Source: Nostocales cyanobacterium LEGE 12452 (GTDB lineage Bacteria > Cyanobacteriota > Cyanobacteriia > Cyanobacteriales > Nostocaceae). From it: a stretch of DNA of 64,000 bases. The first letter of the stretch is position 1, and each line of letters starts with the position of its first letter. The notes under the pieces were generated by a model that was given only the letters and a program-made list of their open reading frames with translations, ran no database searches and was not told the origin of the DNA. The translations under genes and the position numbers were made by a program. The DNA lies in contig JADEXV010000008.1 in the NCBI GenBank assembly GCA_015206945.1, forward strand, positions 1-64,000. The letters run 5' to 3'. Shown here in pieces: positions 46,807-56,329 of the stretch.

Positions 46807-47115
46807 AGATACAACTTCCAAATTAATTAAAATGAAGTTTCTACAACAATACAATATAGATGTATAACGCTACTGTATGTTACATCCATGACGTGTAGCG
46901 GCTACTCTATGAGATGCCAACTAAGTACCCACAGGGTATCAAAATTTCCTTAAGTGCTTAATCCTATTTTTGAGTCGTGCTGTTGGTAGTTGTACAAATT
47001 TTGTTGGCTGGTTCTTGTTCCTTTACAGGGCAGCAACTAGCCAAGTCATCATCTTAATATAAAAAACAGGAGCGATCGTTATTTCCCAACCCCTAAATAA
47101 AAATACTTATTTTGT

Positions 47116-47673
47116 ATGACTATCGAACGACTTCCCCAAAAACACTATCCCAAGGCTGAGATTGGGCGGCGAGGCATGGCATTGGGACTTGATTTCCTTG
47201 GTGCCTGGTTAGTCAGTTCCCTACTGGGAGGCGGCGATATCGGGATTCAATTTGTACAAATCCTAGTTTTTGTCATATTTTGGCTGATTTTGCGGGTAGT
47301 GGTGGTATACAACAATCAAGGGCAAAGTTTAGGGCGTTGGGCGTTCGATTTAAAAGTGCTGGAAGTCGAAGATGGGGAAGTAGTGGGTAGAATTCCAGAT
47401 TTGCTCTCACTGGTGAAGCGAGAGGCGATTATTGGCTTGGGTGCTTTATTAGTGTCAATTGCCCTGAGCAATATTAGAGCCAATCCGACTGCTATACTGC
47501 TAGTAATTCCCCTAGCAATTGATTGTGGGACTGCCTTCTCTGATACCCAGATGCGGCAGGCTTTACACGATCGCTATTGTGGAACTTTCATCGTTTCGTC
47601 GCGTCGTGGCTACTCGCTCGATATAAAAGTTAAAAGATTAGTTGAAAATATACGGCGGAATGTGAGAAGATAG
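47116..47673 (+). CDS. RDD family membrane protein
   Basis: A 185-residue membrane protein. The name-giving Arg and Asp residues appear in EIGRRGMALGLDFLGAWL and QALHDRYCGT. Four hydrophobic stretches are visible, at about 22-38, 45-64, 96-115 and 124-140. RDD proteins are proposed to be ion or small-molecule transporters, but no substrate is known. The gene lies 43 bases before rpmG and in the same direction, so it may share transcription with the ribosomal protein genes. Confidence 0.85.
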   Translation: MTIERLPQKHYPKAEIGRRGMALGLDFLGAWLVSSLLGGGDIGIQFVQILVFVIFWLILRVVVVYNNQGQSLGRWAFDLKVLEVEDGEVVGRIPDLLSLVKREAIIGLGALLVSIALSNIRANPTAILLVIPLAIDCGTAFSDTQMRQALHDRYCGTFIVSSRRGYSLDIKVKRLVENIRRNVRR

Positions 47674-47716
47674 TCATTTGTGTTAATTCTCTTCAGGCTT
47701 CACTGTTTGTAAGATT

Positions 47717-47911
47717 ATGGCTAAGAGTAAAGGTGCCCGCATTATTATCACACTAGAGTGTACTGAGTGCCGGACAAATTCAGATAAGCGTTCTGCTGGT
47801 GTTAACCGTTATACCAGTACCAAGAATCGCCGCAACACCACTAACAGGCTAGAACTGAAAAAGTTCTGCACCCACTGCAACAAACATACCGTTCACAAGG
47901 AAATTAAGTAG
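47717..47911 (+). CDS. rpmG: 50S ribosomal protein L33
   Basis: A 64-residue basic protein; [18 protein letters not shown] starts it and the second cysteine pair CTHCNKH is near the end. It is the four-cysteine zinc-binding form (CxxC pairs at about 15-18 and 56-59). It is part of the large subunit near the E site. Two bases separate its stop from the rpsR start, giving the typical cyanobacterial rpmG-rpsR pair. Confidence 0.96.
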   Translation: MAKSKGARIIITLECTECRTNSDKRSAGVNRYTSTKNRRNTTNRLELKKFCTHCNKHTVHKEIK

Positions 47912-47913
47912 AG

Positions 47914-48129
47914 ATGAGTTATTTCCGTCGTCGCCTGTCTCCGATCAAGCCAGGAGAACCAATCGATTATAAAGATGTTGATTTATTGCGTAAGTTTGTC
48001 ACCGAGCGGGGAAAGATACTGCCACGTCGGATTACCGGGCTTACGTCTCAGCAACAGCGAGAGTTGACATTAGCAATTAAACGTTCGCGGATTGTGGCTT
48101 TGTTGCCATTTATCAATGCGGAAGGCTAA
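47914..48129 (+). CDS. rpsR: 30S ribosomal protein S18
   Basis: A 71-residue basic protein with the S18 signatures [21 protein letters not shown] and [20 protein letters not shown]. It binds beside S6 on the small-subunit platform. Length is normal. It follows rpmG directly and precedes the RNase gene, an arrangement conserved in many cyanobacteria. Confidence 0.96.
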   Translation: MSYFRRRLSPIKPGEPIDYKDVDLLRKFVTERGKILPRRITGLTSQQQRELTLAIKRSRIVALLPFINAEG

Positions 48130-48152
48130 AAAGAGTGATGAGTTATGAGTAG

Positions 48153-48218
48153 AGACGCGATTAATCGCGTCTGTACAAAGAGTTAAGAATCAAAACTCCT
48201 AACTCCTAACTCCTAACT
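48153..48218. repeat. Palindrome plus CCTAACT heptamer run
   Basis: AGACGCGATTAATCGCGTCT (48153-48172) is a perfect palindrome whose core also occurs at 1192-1207. It is followed by three to four CCTAACT units (48194-48218). Both sit between rpsR and the RNase gene and could affect read-through. Confidence 0.65.
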
Positions 48219-48260
48219 TAAAACTATTTAAACTGTTCACCAAATTAGAGTGCGAGAGTT

Positions 48261-50321
48261 GTGGAGAAGGGGACGCTAGTTGAATTTAGGGTTCAAGGCG
48301 ATCGCCGTCTGGGCATCGTAGAACGTCCAGACGGTAAAACCCGCTGGTTTGTGGTAGACGAACGTGGGCAATCCCACAGCCTCGCGCCTAGACAAATAAC
48401 CTATACAGTTACTGGACAGACTTACAAGGCTTCTGAAATTGCCAGCTTTTTGGAGCAAGTCGAGCCTTATTTAGACCCATCTAGTTTAGAAGTGGCTTGG
48501 GAATTACTGGTTGAAGATGGCGAAACAGTTACCCCAGACCAAATGGCGAATCTGCTATTTTCAGAATCAGCTGCAGCTCCTTGTTATGCCGCCTATTGCT
48601 TGTTATCAGACGACAAACTTTATTTCAAGCAGAAAGGAGACGCTTACGAGCCGAGAACTGCTGCTCAAGTGGCAGAACGCAAGCACCAACTGGAAGTAGA
48701 AGCACTAAAAGCTAAAGGACAGCAGGAATTTTTAACTCGTGTAGAGCAGGCGCTCAAAGGTGAAGCAGTAGAGTGGCAGCGCCACGATCGCCAGCGCTTA
48801 GAAGGACTAGAAAAATACGCAGCGCTAATAGCTGACACGGTGCGGACGGGTGTTAACTATGACTCCTTAGCTCGTGCTTATCCGCCCAGCGCTCCAGTAT
48901 TAGAAACTATGACCATGCTGGGACGACCCACAACACCCCAAGGGGCTTTTCAACTATTAGTAGATTTGGGTTGCTGGAGTCCTTATGAAAACTTGTTCCT
49001 GCGTCGTTCTTCAATTCCGATTCAATTTCCTCATAAGGTATTAGAAGTGGCGCAACAGCGTTTGGATTTCCCGCCGATTGACTCAGATGCAAACCGCCTT
49101 GATCTGACTCACCTGAAGGTTTACACCATTGATGATGAAACTACCACAGAGATCGACGATGGTCTAAGTTGGGAAGTATTGCCTGATGGACGGGAACGCC
49201 TTTGGGTGCATATCGCCGATCCCACTAGATGGTTAGTACCGGAAGATGAATTAGATTTGGAAGCCAGAAAGCGCGGTAGTACAGTCTATTTACCGACGGG
49301 AATGATTCCCATGTTTCCAGAAGTGTTGGCAACTGGGCCAATGAGCCTGATCCAGGGAAAGGTTTGTTGCGCCCTAAGTTTTGGAATTATTTTGGATACA
49401 ACTGGGGGAGTAGAAGATTACAGCATTCATACCAGCTTGATTAAGCCGACTTATCGCCTCACCTACGAAGATGTAGATGAAATGCTGCAATTACGGGTAC
49501 AAGCAGAACCGGAAATTGCTGCGATCGCAATTTGGGCACAGCGGCGCAGAGCTTGGCGTTACGCCCAAGGGGCAATTAGCATCACCATGCCCGAAGCGAC
49601 GATTAAAGTCAAAGGCGAGGAGATCCACATTGATATTTTGGACGATTCCCCATCGCGGCAATTAGTAGCAGAAATGATGATTGTTGCCGGTGAAGTTGCG
49701 GCCCGTTATGGTAAAACTCATAACATACCTTTGCCTTTTCGCGGTCAACCGCAACCAGAATTACCTCCAGATGAGGAATTGCTTCTACTTCCAGCCGGAT
49801 TCGTTCGCGCTTGCGCCATGCGTCGTTGTATGCCCAAGAGTGAAATGAGCATTACGCCTTTGCGTCATGCTGGTTTGGGCTTGGACACTTACACCCAAGC
49901 AACTTCTCCCATCCGCCGCTACAGTGACCTACTCACCCACTTTCAAATTAAAGCCCATTTGCGGGGTGAAGTTCTGCCATTTTCCGCAGATCAGCTTAAA
50001 GAAGTGATGATGACTGTCACCAGTATCACCCAAGAAGTGACGATGGTGGAACGACAAACTAATAGATATTATGCTCTAGAGTATTTACGCCGTCATCCAG
50101 AGGAAACTTGGGATGTAACAGTGTTGATGTGGCTGCGAGAAGATAGCAACTTAGCCCTAATTTTGTTAGAAGATTTGGGCTTGCAGTTGCCAATGGCTTT
50201 CAAACGTTCTGTGAACTTAGGCGAACAGATAGTGGTGAAAGTTAGCCACGCCGATCCACAAAAAGATATGATCCAGTTTCAAGAAATAATTTATCAAGAA
50301 GCCCAAACAGCGGCGAATTAA
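48261..50321 (+). CDS. Ribonuclease II/R family 3'-5' exoribonuclease
   Basis: A 686-residue RNB-domain enzyme starting at a GTG (MEKGTLVEFRVQGDRRLG). An SH3/cold-shock-like N-terminal segment and a helical region fill the first 280 residues. The RNB catalytic domain follows, with the acidic metal-binding run YTIDDETTTEIDDGLSW, then VHIADPTRWLVPEDELD, and later SPIRRYSDLLTHFQIKAH. The C-terminus is a short S1-like region. Members degrade RNA from the 3' end. The length and the link with rpmG-rpsR are typical for the cyanobacterial enzyme. I avoid choosing between rnb and rnr. Confidence 0.9.
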   Translation: MEKGTLVEFRVQGDRRLGIVERPDGKTRWFVVDERGQSHSLAPRQITYTVTGQTYKASEIASFLEQVEPYLDPSSLEVAWELLVEDGETVTPDQMANLLFSESAAAPCYAAYCLLSDDKLYFKQKGDAYEPRTAAQVAERKHQLEVEALKAKGQQEFLTRVEQALKGEAVEWQRHDRQRLEGLEKYAALIADTVRTGVNYDSLARAYPPSAPVLETMTMLGRPTTPQGAFQLLVDLGCWSPYENLFLRRSSIPIQFPHKVLEVAQQRLDFPPIDSDANRLDLTHLKVYTIDDETTTEIDDGLSWEVLPDGRERLWVHIADPTRWLVPEDELDLEARKRGSTVYLPTGMIPMFPEVLATGPMSLIQGKVCCALSFGIILDTTGGVEDYSIHTSLIKPTYRLTYEDVDEMLQLRVQAEPEIAAIAIWAQRRRAWRYAQGAISITMPEATIKVKGEEIHIDILDDSPSRQLVAEMMIVAGEVAARYGKTHNIPLPFRGQPQPELPPDEELLLLPAGFVRACAMRRCMPKSEMSITPLRHAGLGLDTYTQATSPIRRYSDLLTHFQIKAHLRGEVLPFSADQLKEVMMTVTSITQEVTMVERQTNRYYALEYLRRHPEETWDVTVLMWLREDSNLALILLEDLGLQLPMAFKRSVNLGEQIVVKVSHADPQKDMIQFQEIIYQEAQTAAN

Positions 50322-50558
50322 CTAATTTGTCATTTGTAATACTCGCCTAGTATTATCAATTACGAATTATTTTAGCCTTGCTCCAATTGCTTTCGGTTAC
50401 TATATAGAGTAAGATGTAAAATTTTGGCTGATTTTCCTAATAGGGGGCAAAGTTTCGATAATTTTGCCCGCGGTTATCGGGATTTAGAGACAGTTTTCTT
50501 AAATGAGGATATTCCTTAATATTGCATTTGATGTAAGCGATCGCTATCTCTAGCCAAT

Positions 50559-51401
50559 ATGTCAGAAAATAATCATAAAGTAATTATTTTTGATACCACC
50601 ATGCGTGATGGAGAATTGACGCCTGGTGTAAAGATGAATTTACAACAAAAAATTACTATCTCTCAATTGCTCGAAGAAATGGGAGTAGATATTATTGAAG
50701 TTGGTTATCCAGCAAGTTCTCAAAAAGATTTTGATGAAGTCTTTAATATTTCTAAAATAATTAAAAATTCTACTATTTGTGGGCTAGCTAGTTCCAATTC
50801 AAATGAAATAATTACTCTTGCTGAAGCAATTAAACCAGCGATAAAAGGTAGAATTCACACTTATACTCCGGTAAATCTTAAAAATCAGTCTAAATTAAGC
50901 AAAGAAGAAGTATTAGCAACAATCAAAGAGAGTGTTTCTCTGGCACGCAATTACTGTGATGATGTAGAGTGGAGCGCTTTTGATGCTCCCAGAAGTGAGC
51001 CAGATTTTTTGTGTAAATCTATTGAAACTGCAATCAAGAGTGGTGCTACGACTGTTAGTATTCCTGATAGCTTAGGTTTAGCATCGCCAGAAGAGTTTTC
51101 GCAACTTTTGCAAATGATTTTTAATCGAGTACCCAATATTAACGAAGTTGTAGTTTCAGTACACTGTCATGATGATTTGGGTATGGCGGTAGATAATTCA
51201 CTTATTGCTTTAAGTTGTGGCGTGAGGCAAGTTGAATGTGCAATTAATGGTTTGGGTGCAAGGAAAGGTAACGCAGATTTAAGTCAAGTTGTGATAGAGG
51301 TTTTAAAACAGGGGAATTATCAACTTGATATTGACACTTCGCTAATGAGTAAAGCGACAGAGTTAATTTTTCAAATAACTGGGATTGGAAAAGCAAAATA
51401 G
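50559..51401 (+). CDS. HMGL-like / isopropylmalate-synthase-like acyltransferase, catalytic domain only
   Basis: A 280-residue TIM-barrel enzyme of the DRE-TIM metallolyase superfamily. DTTMRDGELTPG carries the DRE-like motif, VHCHDDLGMAVDNSL the HxH metal ligands, and GLGARKGNADLSQV the glycine-rich loop. It aligns with the N-terminal half of LeuA, but the linker and the allosteric leucine-binding domain are absent (LeuA has about 530 residues). It should condense acetyl-CoA with a 2-oxo acid or cleave the reverse product, without leucine feedback. The substrate is unknown. DNA is strongly AT-rich compared with the RNase gene upstream. It stands alone. Confidence 0.8.
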   Translation: MSENNHKVIIFDTTMRDGELTPGVKMNLQQKITISQLLEEMGVDIIEVGYPASSQKDFDEVFNISKIIKNSTICGLASSNSNEIITLAEAIKPAIKGRIHTYTPVNLKNQSKLSKEEVLATIKESVSLARNYCDDVEWSAFDAPRSEPDFLCKSIETAIKSGATTVSIPDSLGLASPEEFSQLLQMIFNRVPNINEVVVSVHCHDDLGMAVDNSLIALSCGVRQVECAINGLGARKGNADLSQVVIEVLKQGNYQLDIDTSLMSKATELIFQITGIGKAK

Positions 51402-51442
51402 CTATATAAATATAACAATCCTAAATCATTCATGAGAACAAA

Positions 51443-51471
51443 ATCCCCGATTTATTTGAGAAATCGGGGAT
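51443..51471 (-). terminator. Hairpin terminator between convergent genes
   Basis: ATCCCCGATTT and AAATCGGGGAT form a perfect 11-bp stem around a 7-base loop. On the minus strand it is followed by TTTGTT, so it most likely ends the radical SAM transcript and may also stop the gene from the left. Confidence 0.75.
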
Positions 51472-51494
51472 ATGTGGCTTGCAATTTACCACCC

Positions 51495-53093
51495 TTAACT
51501 AACTACTGCTTCAGCTTTTTCCTCAGCTTTTTCTTTAACTAGAACATAAGGCGTTTCTGCACCTTGTGCTAAATATTCAGTTAGCTGACTTTCAATTTGA
51601 TCGCGCACAATTTGGCGATACTCTAGAAAATGCTCGTTATGGGCGCAAGCAGCGATGTAATGCTCAATAACTCCAGGGTTACGCTTGAGAATGCTGAACA
51701 AATGATGCCAGAATTTCCAGCGGGTTTCCCGTTTGATTCCTTGTCGCCAAATCACAATCAGCAACGCTTTTATAACTACCCACTCTGGCATTTTCGCTGG
51801 GGCTTTCCAACTTGGCAAACCCATCATCAAGAAGCAGCGATAGGTACGATCTAAGTACTGTACTGGGTCGTATAAAGTACAAAATGCCTCAATATATTCT
51901 CTTGCAAGTTCTTCCAGGGGACGAGTGGGAAGGAAGTTCATCAATGTTGTTTGGTTGATGTTGCCATCTTGATTTTCCCGTAAACGTCCTTCCTTTTTCA
52001 GGCGATGCCAAAGCGCGGTATTAGGTAACGCTTGCAACATGGCAAAGGTAGTTGAGGGAATTGCTGCTTGTTCCGCAAAACGGACGATGCGATCGCCTGC
52101 ACCTGCTTTTTCGCCATCAAAGCCGATAATAAACCCAGCCATTGGGCGCAATCCCGCTTTGATGATGGTTTCCACTGCCTCAGTTAGAGAACTGCGAGTA
52201 TTTTGAAACTTCTTGGTCATTTGCAAACTATCCTCATCCGGCGTTTCGATTCCCAAAAACACCGCTGAGAAACCACACTCAACCATCAACTCCAACATTT
52301 CTGAGTCTTGGGCTAAGTCAATTGAAGCTTCAGTGTCAAATCTGAAGGGATATTTGTGTTCTGCCATCCAGACTTTTAACTCTTTCAGCAACAATTTGAC
52401 ATTTCGCTTGTTGCCAATAAAGTTGTCATCCACCATGAATACACCCCGCCGCCAACCCAATTCATAGAGATAATCTAACTCTGCTAAAAGTTGGGCTGGC
52501 GTTTTGGTGCGCGGTTTGCGCCCGTAGAGAACAATAATGTCGCAAAATTCGCATTGGAAAGGACAGCCACGCGAAAACTGCACTGACATCATGTCATAAG
52601 CGTTCAGTTCTAATAAATCAAAGCGGGGTATTGGTGTGCTGGTGACATCAGGTTTTTCTGTGGCACGGAAAGTCCCAGAAGTGTCTCCCCGTTTAATTGC
52701 CTCAATAAACATGGGGAGAGTGATTTCCCCTTCATCCAGAATCAGAAAATCTGCGCCAACATTTTCAACTTCGTGAGGTACAGAGGTGGGGTAAGGGCCG
52801 CCAACTGCTACTAATTTCCCACGTTTTTTTGCTTCCTGAATTTGATCAAGTAAATCTTGTTTCTGGACAATCATCGCAGAGAGAATTACTATATCTGCCC
52901 ATGCCCATTCTGCTTCTGTTGCAGCGCGGATGTTGCGATCTACCAATTTGAATTCCCATTCTTGGGGTAGAATCGCCGCTACTGTTACTAAACCTAAAGG
53001 TGGTAATAAAACCTTGCGATCGACTAACTCTAGGATTTTTTCATAAGACCAAAAGGTTTTGGGAAATATTGGATACACTAACAAGATTCGCAT
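51495..53093 (-). CDS. B12-binding-domain radical SAM protein (DUF4070)
   Basis: A 532-residue enzyme. Residues 1 to about 150 form a cobalamin-binding Rossmann-like domain (MRILLVYPIFPKTFWSYE, then PPLGLVTVAAILP and VGGPYPTSVPHE). The radical SAM core has CPFQCEFC, which holds the three cluster cysteines in CxxxCxxC spacing, followed by YGRKPRTKTP and FMVDDNFIGN. The C-terminal DUF4070 region follows from about 370. Relatives include HpnP, the hopanoid C2-methylase, but several paralogous families share this layout and I cannot claim HpnP. It probably methylates or rearranges a lipid or cofactor at an unactivated carbon. Confidence 0.85.
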   Translation of the reverse strand: MRILLVYPIFPKTFWSYEKILELVDRKVLLPPLGLVTVAAILPQEWEFKLVDRNIRAATEAEWAWADIVILSAMIVQKQDLLDQIQEAKKRGKLVAVGGPYPTSVPHEVENVGADFLILDEGEITLPMFIEAIKRGDTSGTFRATEKPDVTSTPIPRFDLLELNAYDMMSVQFSRGCPFQCEFCDIIVLYGRKPRTKTPAQLLAELDYLYELGWRRGVFMVDDNFIGNKRNVKLLLKELKVWMAEHKYPFRFDTEASIDLAQDSEMLELMVECGFSAVFLGIETPDEDSLQMTKKFQNTRSSLTEAVETIIKAGLRPMAGFIIGFDGEKAGAGDRIVRFAEQAAIPSTTFAMLQALPNTALWHRLKKEGRLRENQDGNINQTTLMNFLPTRPLEELAREYIEAFCTLYDPVQYLDRTYRCFLMMGLPSWKAPAKMPEWVVIKALLIVIWRQGIKRETRWKFWHHLFSILKRNPGVIEHYIAACAHNEHFLEYRQIVRDQIESQLTEYLAQGAETPYVLVKEKAEEKAEAVVS

Positions 53094-53212
53094 GTAGTAT
53101 CAATCCTCACACTTTGATTGTTATCCCACTCTAACGAAAATAAAGAGTTATTGACTTTTTATTAAAGTTGTTTTATTTTACCATTCATATTTTTAACTCA
53201 AATGGGCGACTA

Positions 53213-53308
53213 GTACAGGACGGCGTAAATCCAGCTACCATCTCAATTAACCAGACAAGTTGCCCTGAGCAACTGGTTAAAGGTAGGTAAACTTTCGCCA
53301 CACTTTAC
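53213..53308. mobile_element. 96-bp hairpin MITE with IS630-like ends
   Basis: The left end reads GTACAGGACGGCG and the right end, on the minus strand, GTAAAGTGTGGCG; both are flanked by TA (53211-53212 and 53309-53310). About 20 of 30 outer positions pair, and the centre has TTAACC/GGTTAA plus AGTTGC/GCAACT stems, so the whole element can fold into one hairpin. The left end matches the start GTACAG...GG of the IS630 relic at 6052. It lies upstream of the TolC-like gene. Confidence 0.5.
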
Positions 53309-53422
53309 TAGGATTTCCTTAAAAAGACTCCCACATATATAAGAATTATTGTCATTTAGCTGTATCGTGAAAAGAGAAGCAAATTAGAAAACAAGTGTAG
53401 CGCTTCCGAATAAATCAATCAG

Positions 53423-54136
53423 ATGATCGCACAATGGCTCTCAAAAGCTTTTGCACAAAGTTTCAGAATTCTCCTTACCGTTACATTTGTCAGTACTACA
53501 TTTCCTGTGGTTGCATCCGAAGATAAGTCTAGTTCTAGTAATCAACGTAACCTCCTTAAAACTGAAATTACACAGCAGGATCTCAAAATCATTGAGCAAT
53601 TAGTAGCTATTGCTGAACGCAACTCAGCCCAAGTGCTGGAAACAAAAGCTGCAATGGGATTGAATGCTTTTAGAGATGTCTTAGCTATCGAATTATCTCC
53701 GGCTTTAAGTACGATCTCAACATCACCGGATTCTCCATCTGAGCGCTCAAACAGCTTTTCCTTAACCGTCACAGTTGATCCGATTAAATTCATTAGTACT
53801 TTTCAGCACCTTCCTGTTTTGCAAGCTCGTTGGAAGGAAGCTAGACAGCAAAAAAGATTAGCTATCGTGCAATATTATGTTGCCTATCTCCAAGCTCGTC
53901 AAGCAGCTTTAATTGCTACTTATCAAATACAAAAAATTACTGGAAGTTCCAACATTGCCAGCCTTTATTCCCAAGCAACTTTTCCTAAGAATGTCAATCA
54001 TCTTGCTAATCCTGATTACGTTGCAGCAGCAACGTCTATGTTAGAAGCAAACACACGCGAACGATTGACATTGGAAGAACTGGCAGCTTGTGTCGGCTTA
54101 TCTTCGCAAGAAATGACCGCTATTATTAGCAAATAA
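53423..54136 (+). CDS. Exported protein resembling part of a TolC-type outer membrane factor
   Basis: A 237-residue protein with a signal peptide (hydrophobic core at about 14-30, VASED after it). Residues 50-180 show a long helix with IEQLVAIAERNSAQVLETKAA, a short beta stretch (FSLTVTVDP), and a second long helix with YYVAYLQARQAALIATYQIQ. This is the helix-strand-helix half-unit of TolC-like outer membrane efflux proteins, which normally have two such halves in over 400 residues. It is therefore a half-size homologue or a remnant. The last 40 residues contain a small HTH-like helix pair (EELAACVGLSSQEM). Function is unknown. Confidence 0.5.
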   Translation: MIAQWLSKAFAQSFRILLTVTFVSTTFPVVASEDKSSSSNQRNLLKTEITQQDLKIIEQLVAIAERNSAQVLETKAAMGLNAFRDVLAIELSPALSTISTSPDSPSERSNSFSLTVTVDPIKFISTFQHLPVLQARWKEARQQKRLAIVQYYVAYLQARQAALIATYQIQKITGSSNIASLYSQATFPKNVNHLANPDYVAAATSMLEANTRERLTLEELAACVGLSSQEMTAIISK

Positions 54137-54146
54137 TAGATATTTT

Positions 54147-55100
54147 TCATACACGTTTAACACCGCTAATTTTCAAAACATCACTCATAGTTGCACAATA
54201 ATTTAGCAAGCCAAAACTATCGGGATTGATGAATTTTTCATAAGTAAAATGCCGATAGTTCATGCAAAACCGATCCCAAGCGGCCATCCGAATGCGGAAC
54301 AGAACAATAATCAAATTAGCCAATGCTATAGATATGGGAATGCGAAAGTAAATCTTTTTGCCCAGATAAGCACAAACTTGTTTTACTGCTTGATTAGCAG
54401 TTAATGGTGCTTGACCTAAAACAAGCCGACGTGGTTGATTATCTTTAGCAGGATGATCGATTAAATATTGCACTACAGTGGCAATATCTTGTGCGTGGAT
54501 AAAGTGAAAACTGCCATCTGCTTCCAAAAAACGAATCAAATTAATATATTTCGTCACTTCTGGAATACCAGATGTGACAGCAGAATAAGGTTTATTCGCA
54601 TCACCGCCCAATACTACAGTCGGAAAAACTGTGGTAATTTTGGGTGCGATCGCTAATTTTTCTTTTTTCTCTAAGCACTCATATTTAGAACGGATGTAAT
54701 CTGTTCCAATTTCCCCGGCTTCTTTTAATGGTTGATTGTAGCGATCCAAAACGCTAGCTGTCGAAAAATAAATTACCTGCTGGCAACGTTCTGGATCTAG
54801 CAGTTCGAGTAATTCTATAGTCTTGACAACATTAATATCAAATGTCTCATCACCACCCCAAGCTGTAGCTGTGAGTACCGCTGTATCAATTGTGGATAGC
54901 AAATCGGCAAACTGGCGAATATTTTGCATATCACCTTGTAAAACGTTGATGCCTGAACGTGCCTTGGTATCAACTTGCAGTTTGCTTGGGTTTCTAACGA
55001 GTAGATACAGTTCGTGATTTGTTTCTTTAATTAAGGCTTCTGTTAAATAATGACCTACACAACCACTTGCACCAGTCACTAAAATCCGCTTCTGGCTCAT
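54147..55100 (-). CDS. NAD-dependent epimerase/dehydratase (extended SDR)
   Basis: A 317-residue extended SDR. The nucleotide-binding motif is TGASGCVGHYL (residues about 9-19). VLQGDMQN marks the end of strand 3, and the active site has STAS followed, 15-20 residues later, by YIRSKYECLEK (Tyr-x3-Lys). It should oxidise or epimerise a nucleotide sugar or a similar substrate. The C-terminal helix region contains IALANLIIVLFRIRMA, which is unusually hydrophobic. It is convergent with the TolC-like gene (10 bases between stops). The substrate is not determined. Confidence 0.8.
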   Translation of the reverse strand: MSQKRILVTGASGCVGHYLTEALIKETNHELYLLVRNPSKLQVDTKARSGINVLQGDMQNIRQFADLLSTIDTAVLTATAWGGDETFDINVVKTIELLELLDPERCQQVIYFSTASVLDRYNQPLKEAGEIGTDYIRSKYECLEKKEKLAIAPKITTVFPTVVLGGDANKPYSAVTSGIPEVTKYINLIRFLEADGSFHFIHAQDIATVVQYLIDHPAKDNQPRRLVLGQAPLTANQAVKQVCAYLGKKIYFRIPISIALANLIIVLFRIRMAAWDRFCMNYRHFTYEKFINPDSFGLLNYCATMSDVLKISGVKRV

Positions 55101-55232
55101 AAAAAGTTTTTTAAAATTTAGGAGTTAAAACTAAAGAGTTAAGAATCAAGTTAAAAGTTCCGAATCAGGAGTTAAAAATCAAGTTATAAATGAGAAGTTA
55201 AAAATAACTCTGCACCTCACAACTGGTAACTG

Positions 55233-55283
55233 ATAACTCCTAACTCATAACTCATAACTCATAACTCCTAACTCTTAACTCCT
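55233..55283. repeat. TAACTCA/TAACTCC heptamer run at the 3' end of hemE
   Basis: About seven 7-bp units, mostly CATAACT and CCTAACT, cover the intergenic gap and run across the hemE stop codon at 55268-55270. Looser copies (GGAGTTAAAA types) extend back to about 55120. It is the same repeat type as at 29011-29066. Confidence 0.75.
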
Positions 55284-56329
55284 GCAAGATTCAATTCCTT
55301 TGCAGTTTCAAAGAAGAAAGCGACATTTTCTTCGGGAGTTTCTGGTAGGACACCGTGACCGAGATTGAGAATATGACCCCAATTGCCAGCTTTGCGAACG
55401 GTATCAAGAATGCGATCGCGGATAAACTGTTTAGAGCCGAATAGTACGCCTGGGTCAAGATTCCCTTGAACTTTCATTTGTTTACCCAATCTGGCTCTTG
55501 CGTCTGCCATATCCACTGCCCAGTCTACACTGACAATATCAGCCCCAGATTGTCCCATTCTTTCCAACACACCCGCACTACCGCTAACTAGCAAAATCAA
55601 AGGTGTATCGGGATGGGTTTGCTTGACTTGCTGGAAAACTCGCTGCTGATAGGGGAGAGCAAAAGTGTCATAATCTTGAGGACTCAATTGACCCGCCCAA
55701 GAATCGAACATTTGCACAACTTGAGCGCCACAGTCAATTTGGTAACGGGCATAAATGGCGATCGCATCTGCTAATTTAGCTAATAATTGATGCAGTATCA
55801 CTGGGTCTGAGAATGCCATATTTTTGATGATGGAATAGGTTTTAGAACCTTTTCCTTCTACTGCATAAGCTGCTAATGTCCACGGCGCACCCACAAAGCC
55901 CAACACCGTTGACTTATCGCCTACTTCCGAACGCAGCGCTTGCAAAATTGTTTTGATAAATGGTAGAGCTGCTTCTGGTTCTAAAGGATGCAGAGCATCG
56001 ATTTGTTCTTGAGTGCGGAGGGGCGAGTGAATAATTGGGCCTTTACCTTCGGCAATATCCATGTCAATCCCCAAACCAGGTAATGGGGTGACAATATCAG
56101 AAAATAAAATTACTCCGTCTGGTTGGAAAGCTCTCCAGGGTTGCAAAGAAACTTCAATTGCTACTTCTGGAATTTCGGAGCGATCGCGAAACGAAGGATA
56201 CTTATCTCTTAAGTCTCGATATGCCTTCATATATCGTCCCGCTTGTCGCATCATCCATACAGGGGGACGATCTACTACTTCACCACGAGCAGCCCGTAAG
56301 AGATGAGGAGTCGTTGAATAAACACCCAT
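55268..56329 (-). CDS. hemE: Uroporphyrinogen decarboxylase
   Basis: A 353-residue cytosolic enzyme that removes four acetate carboxyls from uroporphyrinogen III on the route to haem and chlorophyll. [21 protein letters not shown] is the first signature; [15 protein letters not shown] carries the catalytic Asp, [20 protein letters not shown] is the second signature, and [15 protein letters not shown] lies near the end. The length is normal. The last residues (AGVKS) and the stop codon are encoded by heptamer-repeat sequence. Confidence 0.95.
   Translation of the reverse strand: MGVYSTTPHLLRAARGEVVDRPPVWMMRQAGRYMKAYRDLRDKYPSFRDRSEIPEVAIEVSLQPWRAFQPDGVILFSDIVTPLPGLGIDMDIAEGKGPIIHSPLRTQEQIDALHPLEPEAALPFIKTILQALRSEVGDKSTVLGFVGAPWTLAAYAVEGKGSKTYSIIKNMAFSDPVILHQLLAKLADAIAIYARYQIDCGAQVVQMFDSWAGQLSPQDYDTFALPYQQRVFQQVKQTHPDTPLILLVSGSAGVLERMGQSGADIVSVDWAVDMADARARLGKQMKVQGNLDPGVLFGSKQFIRDRILDTVRKAGNWGHILNLGHGVLPETPEENVAFFFETAKELNLAGVKS

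Noticed and set aside
51495-53093. Assignment as HpnP (hopanoid 2-methylase)
   Set aside because: Domain layout agrees, but motif-level similarity as I recall it is only general for DUF4070 radical SAM proteins, and no hopanoid genes are adjacent.
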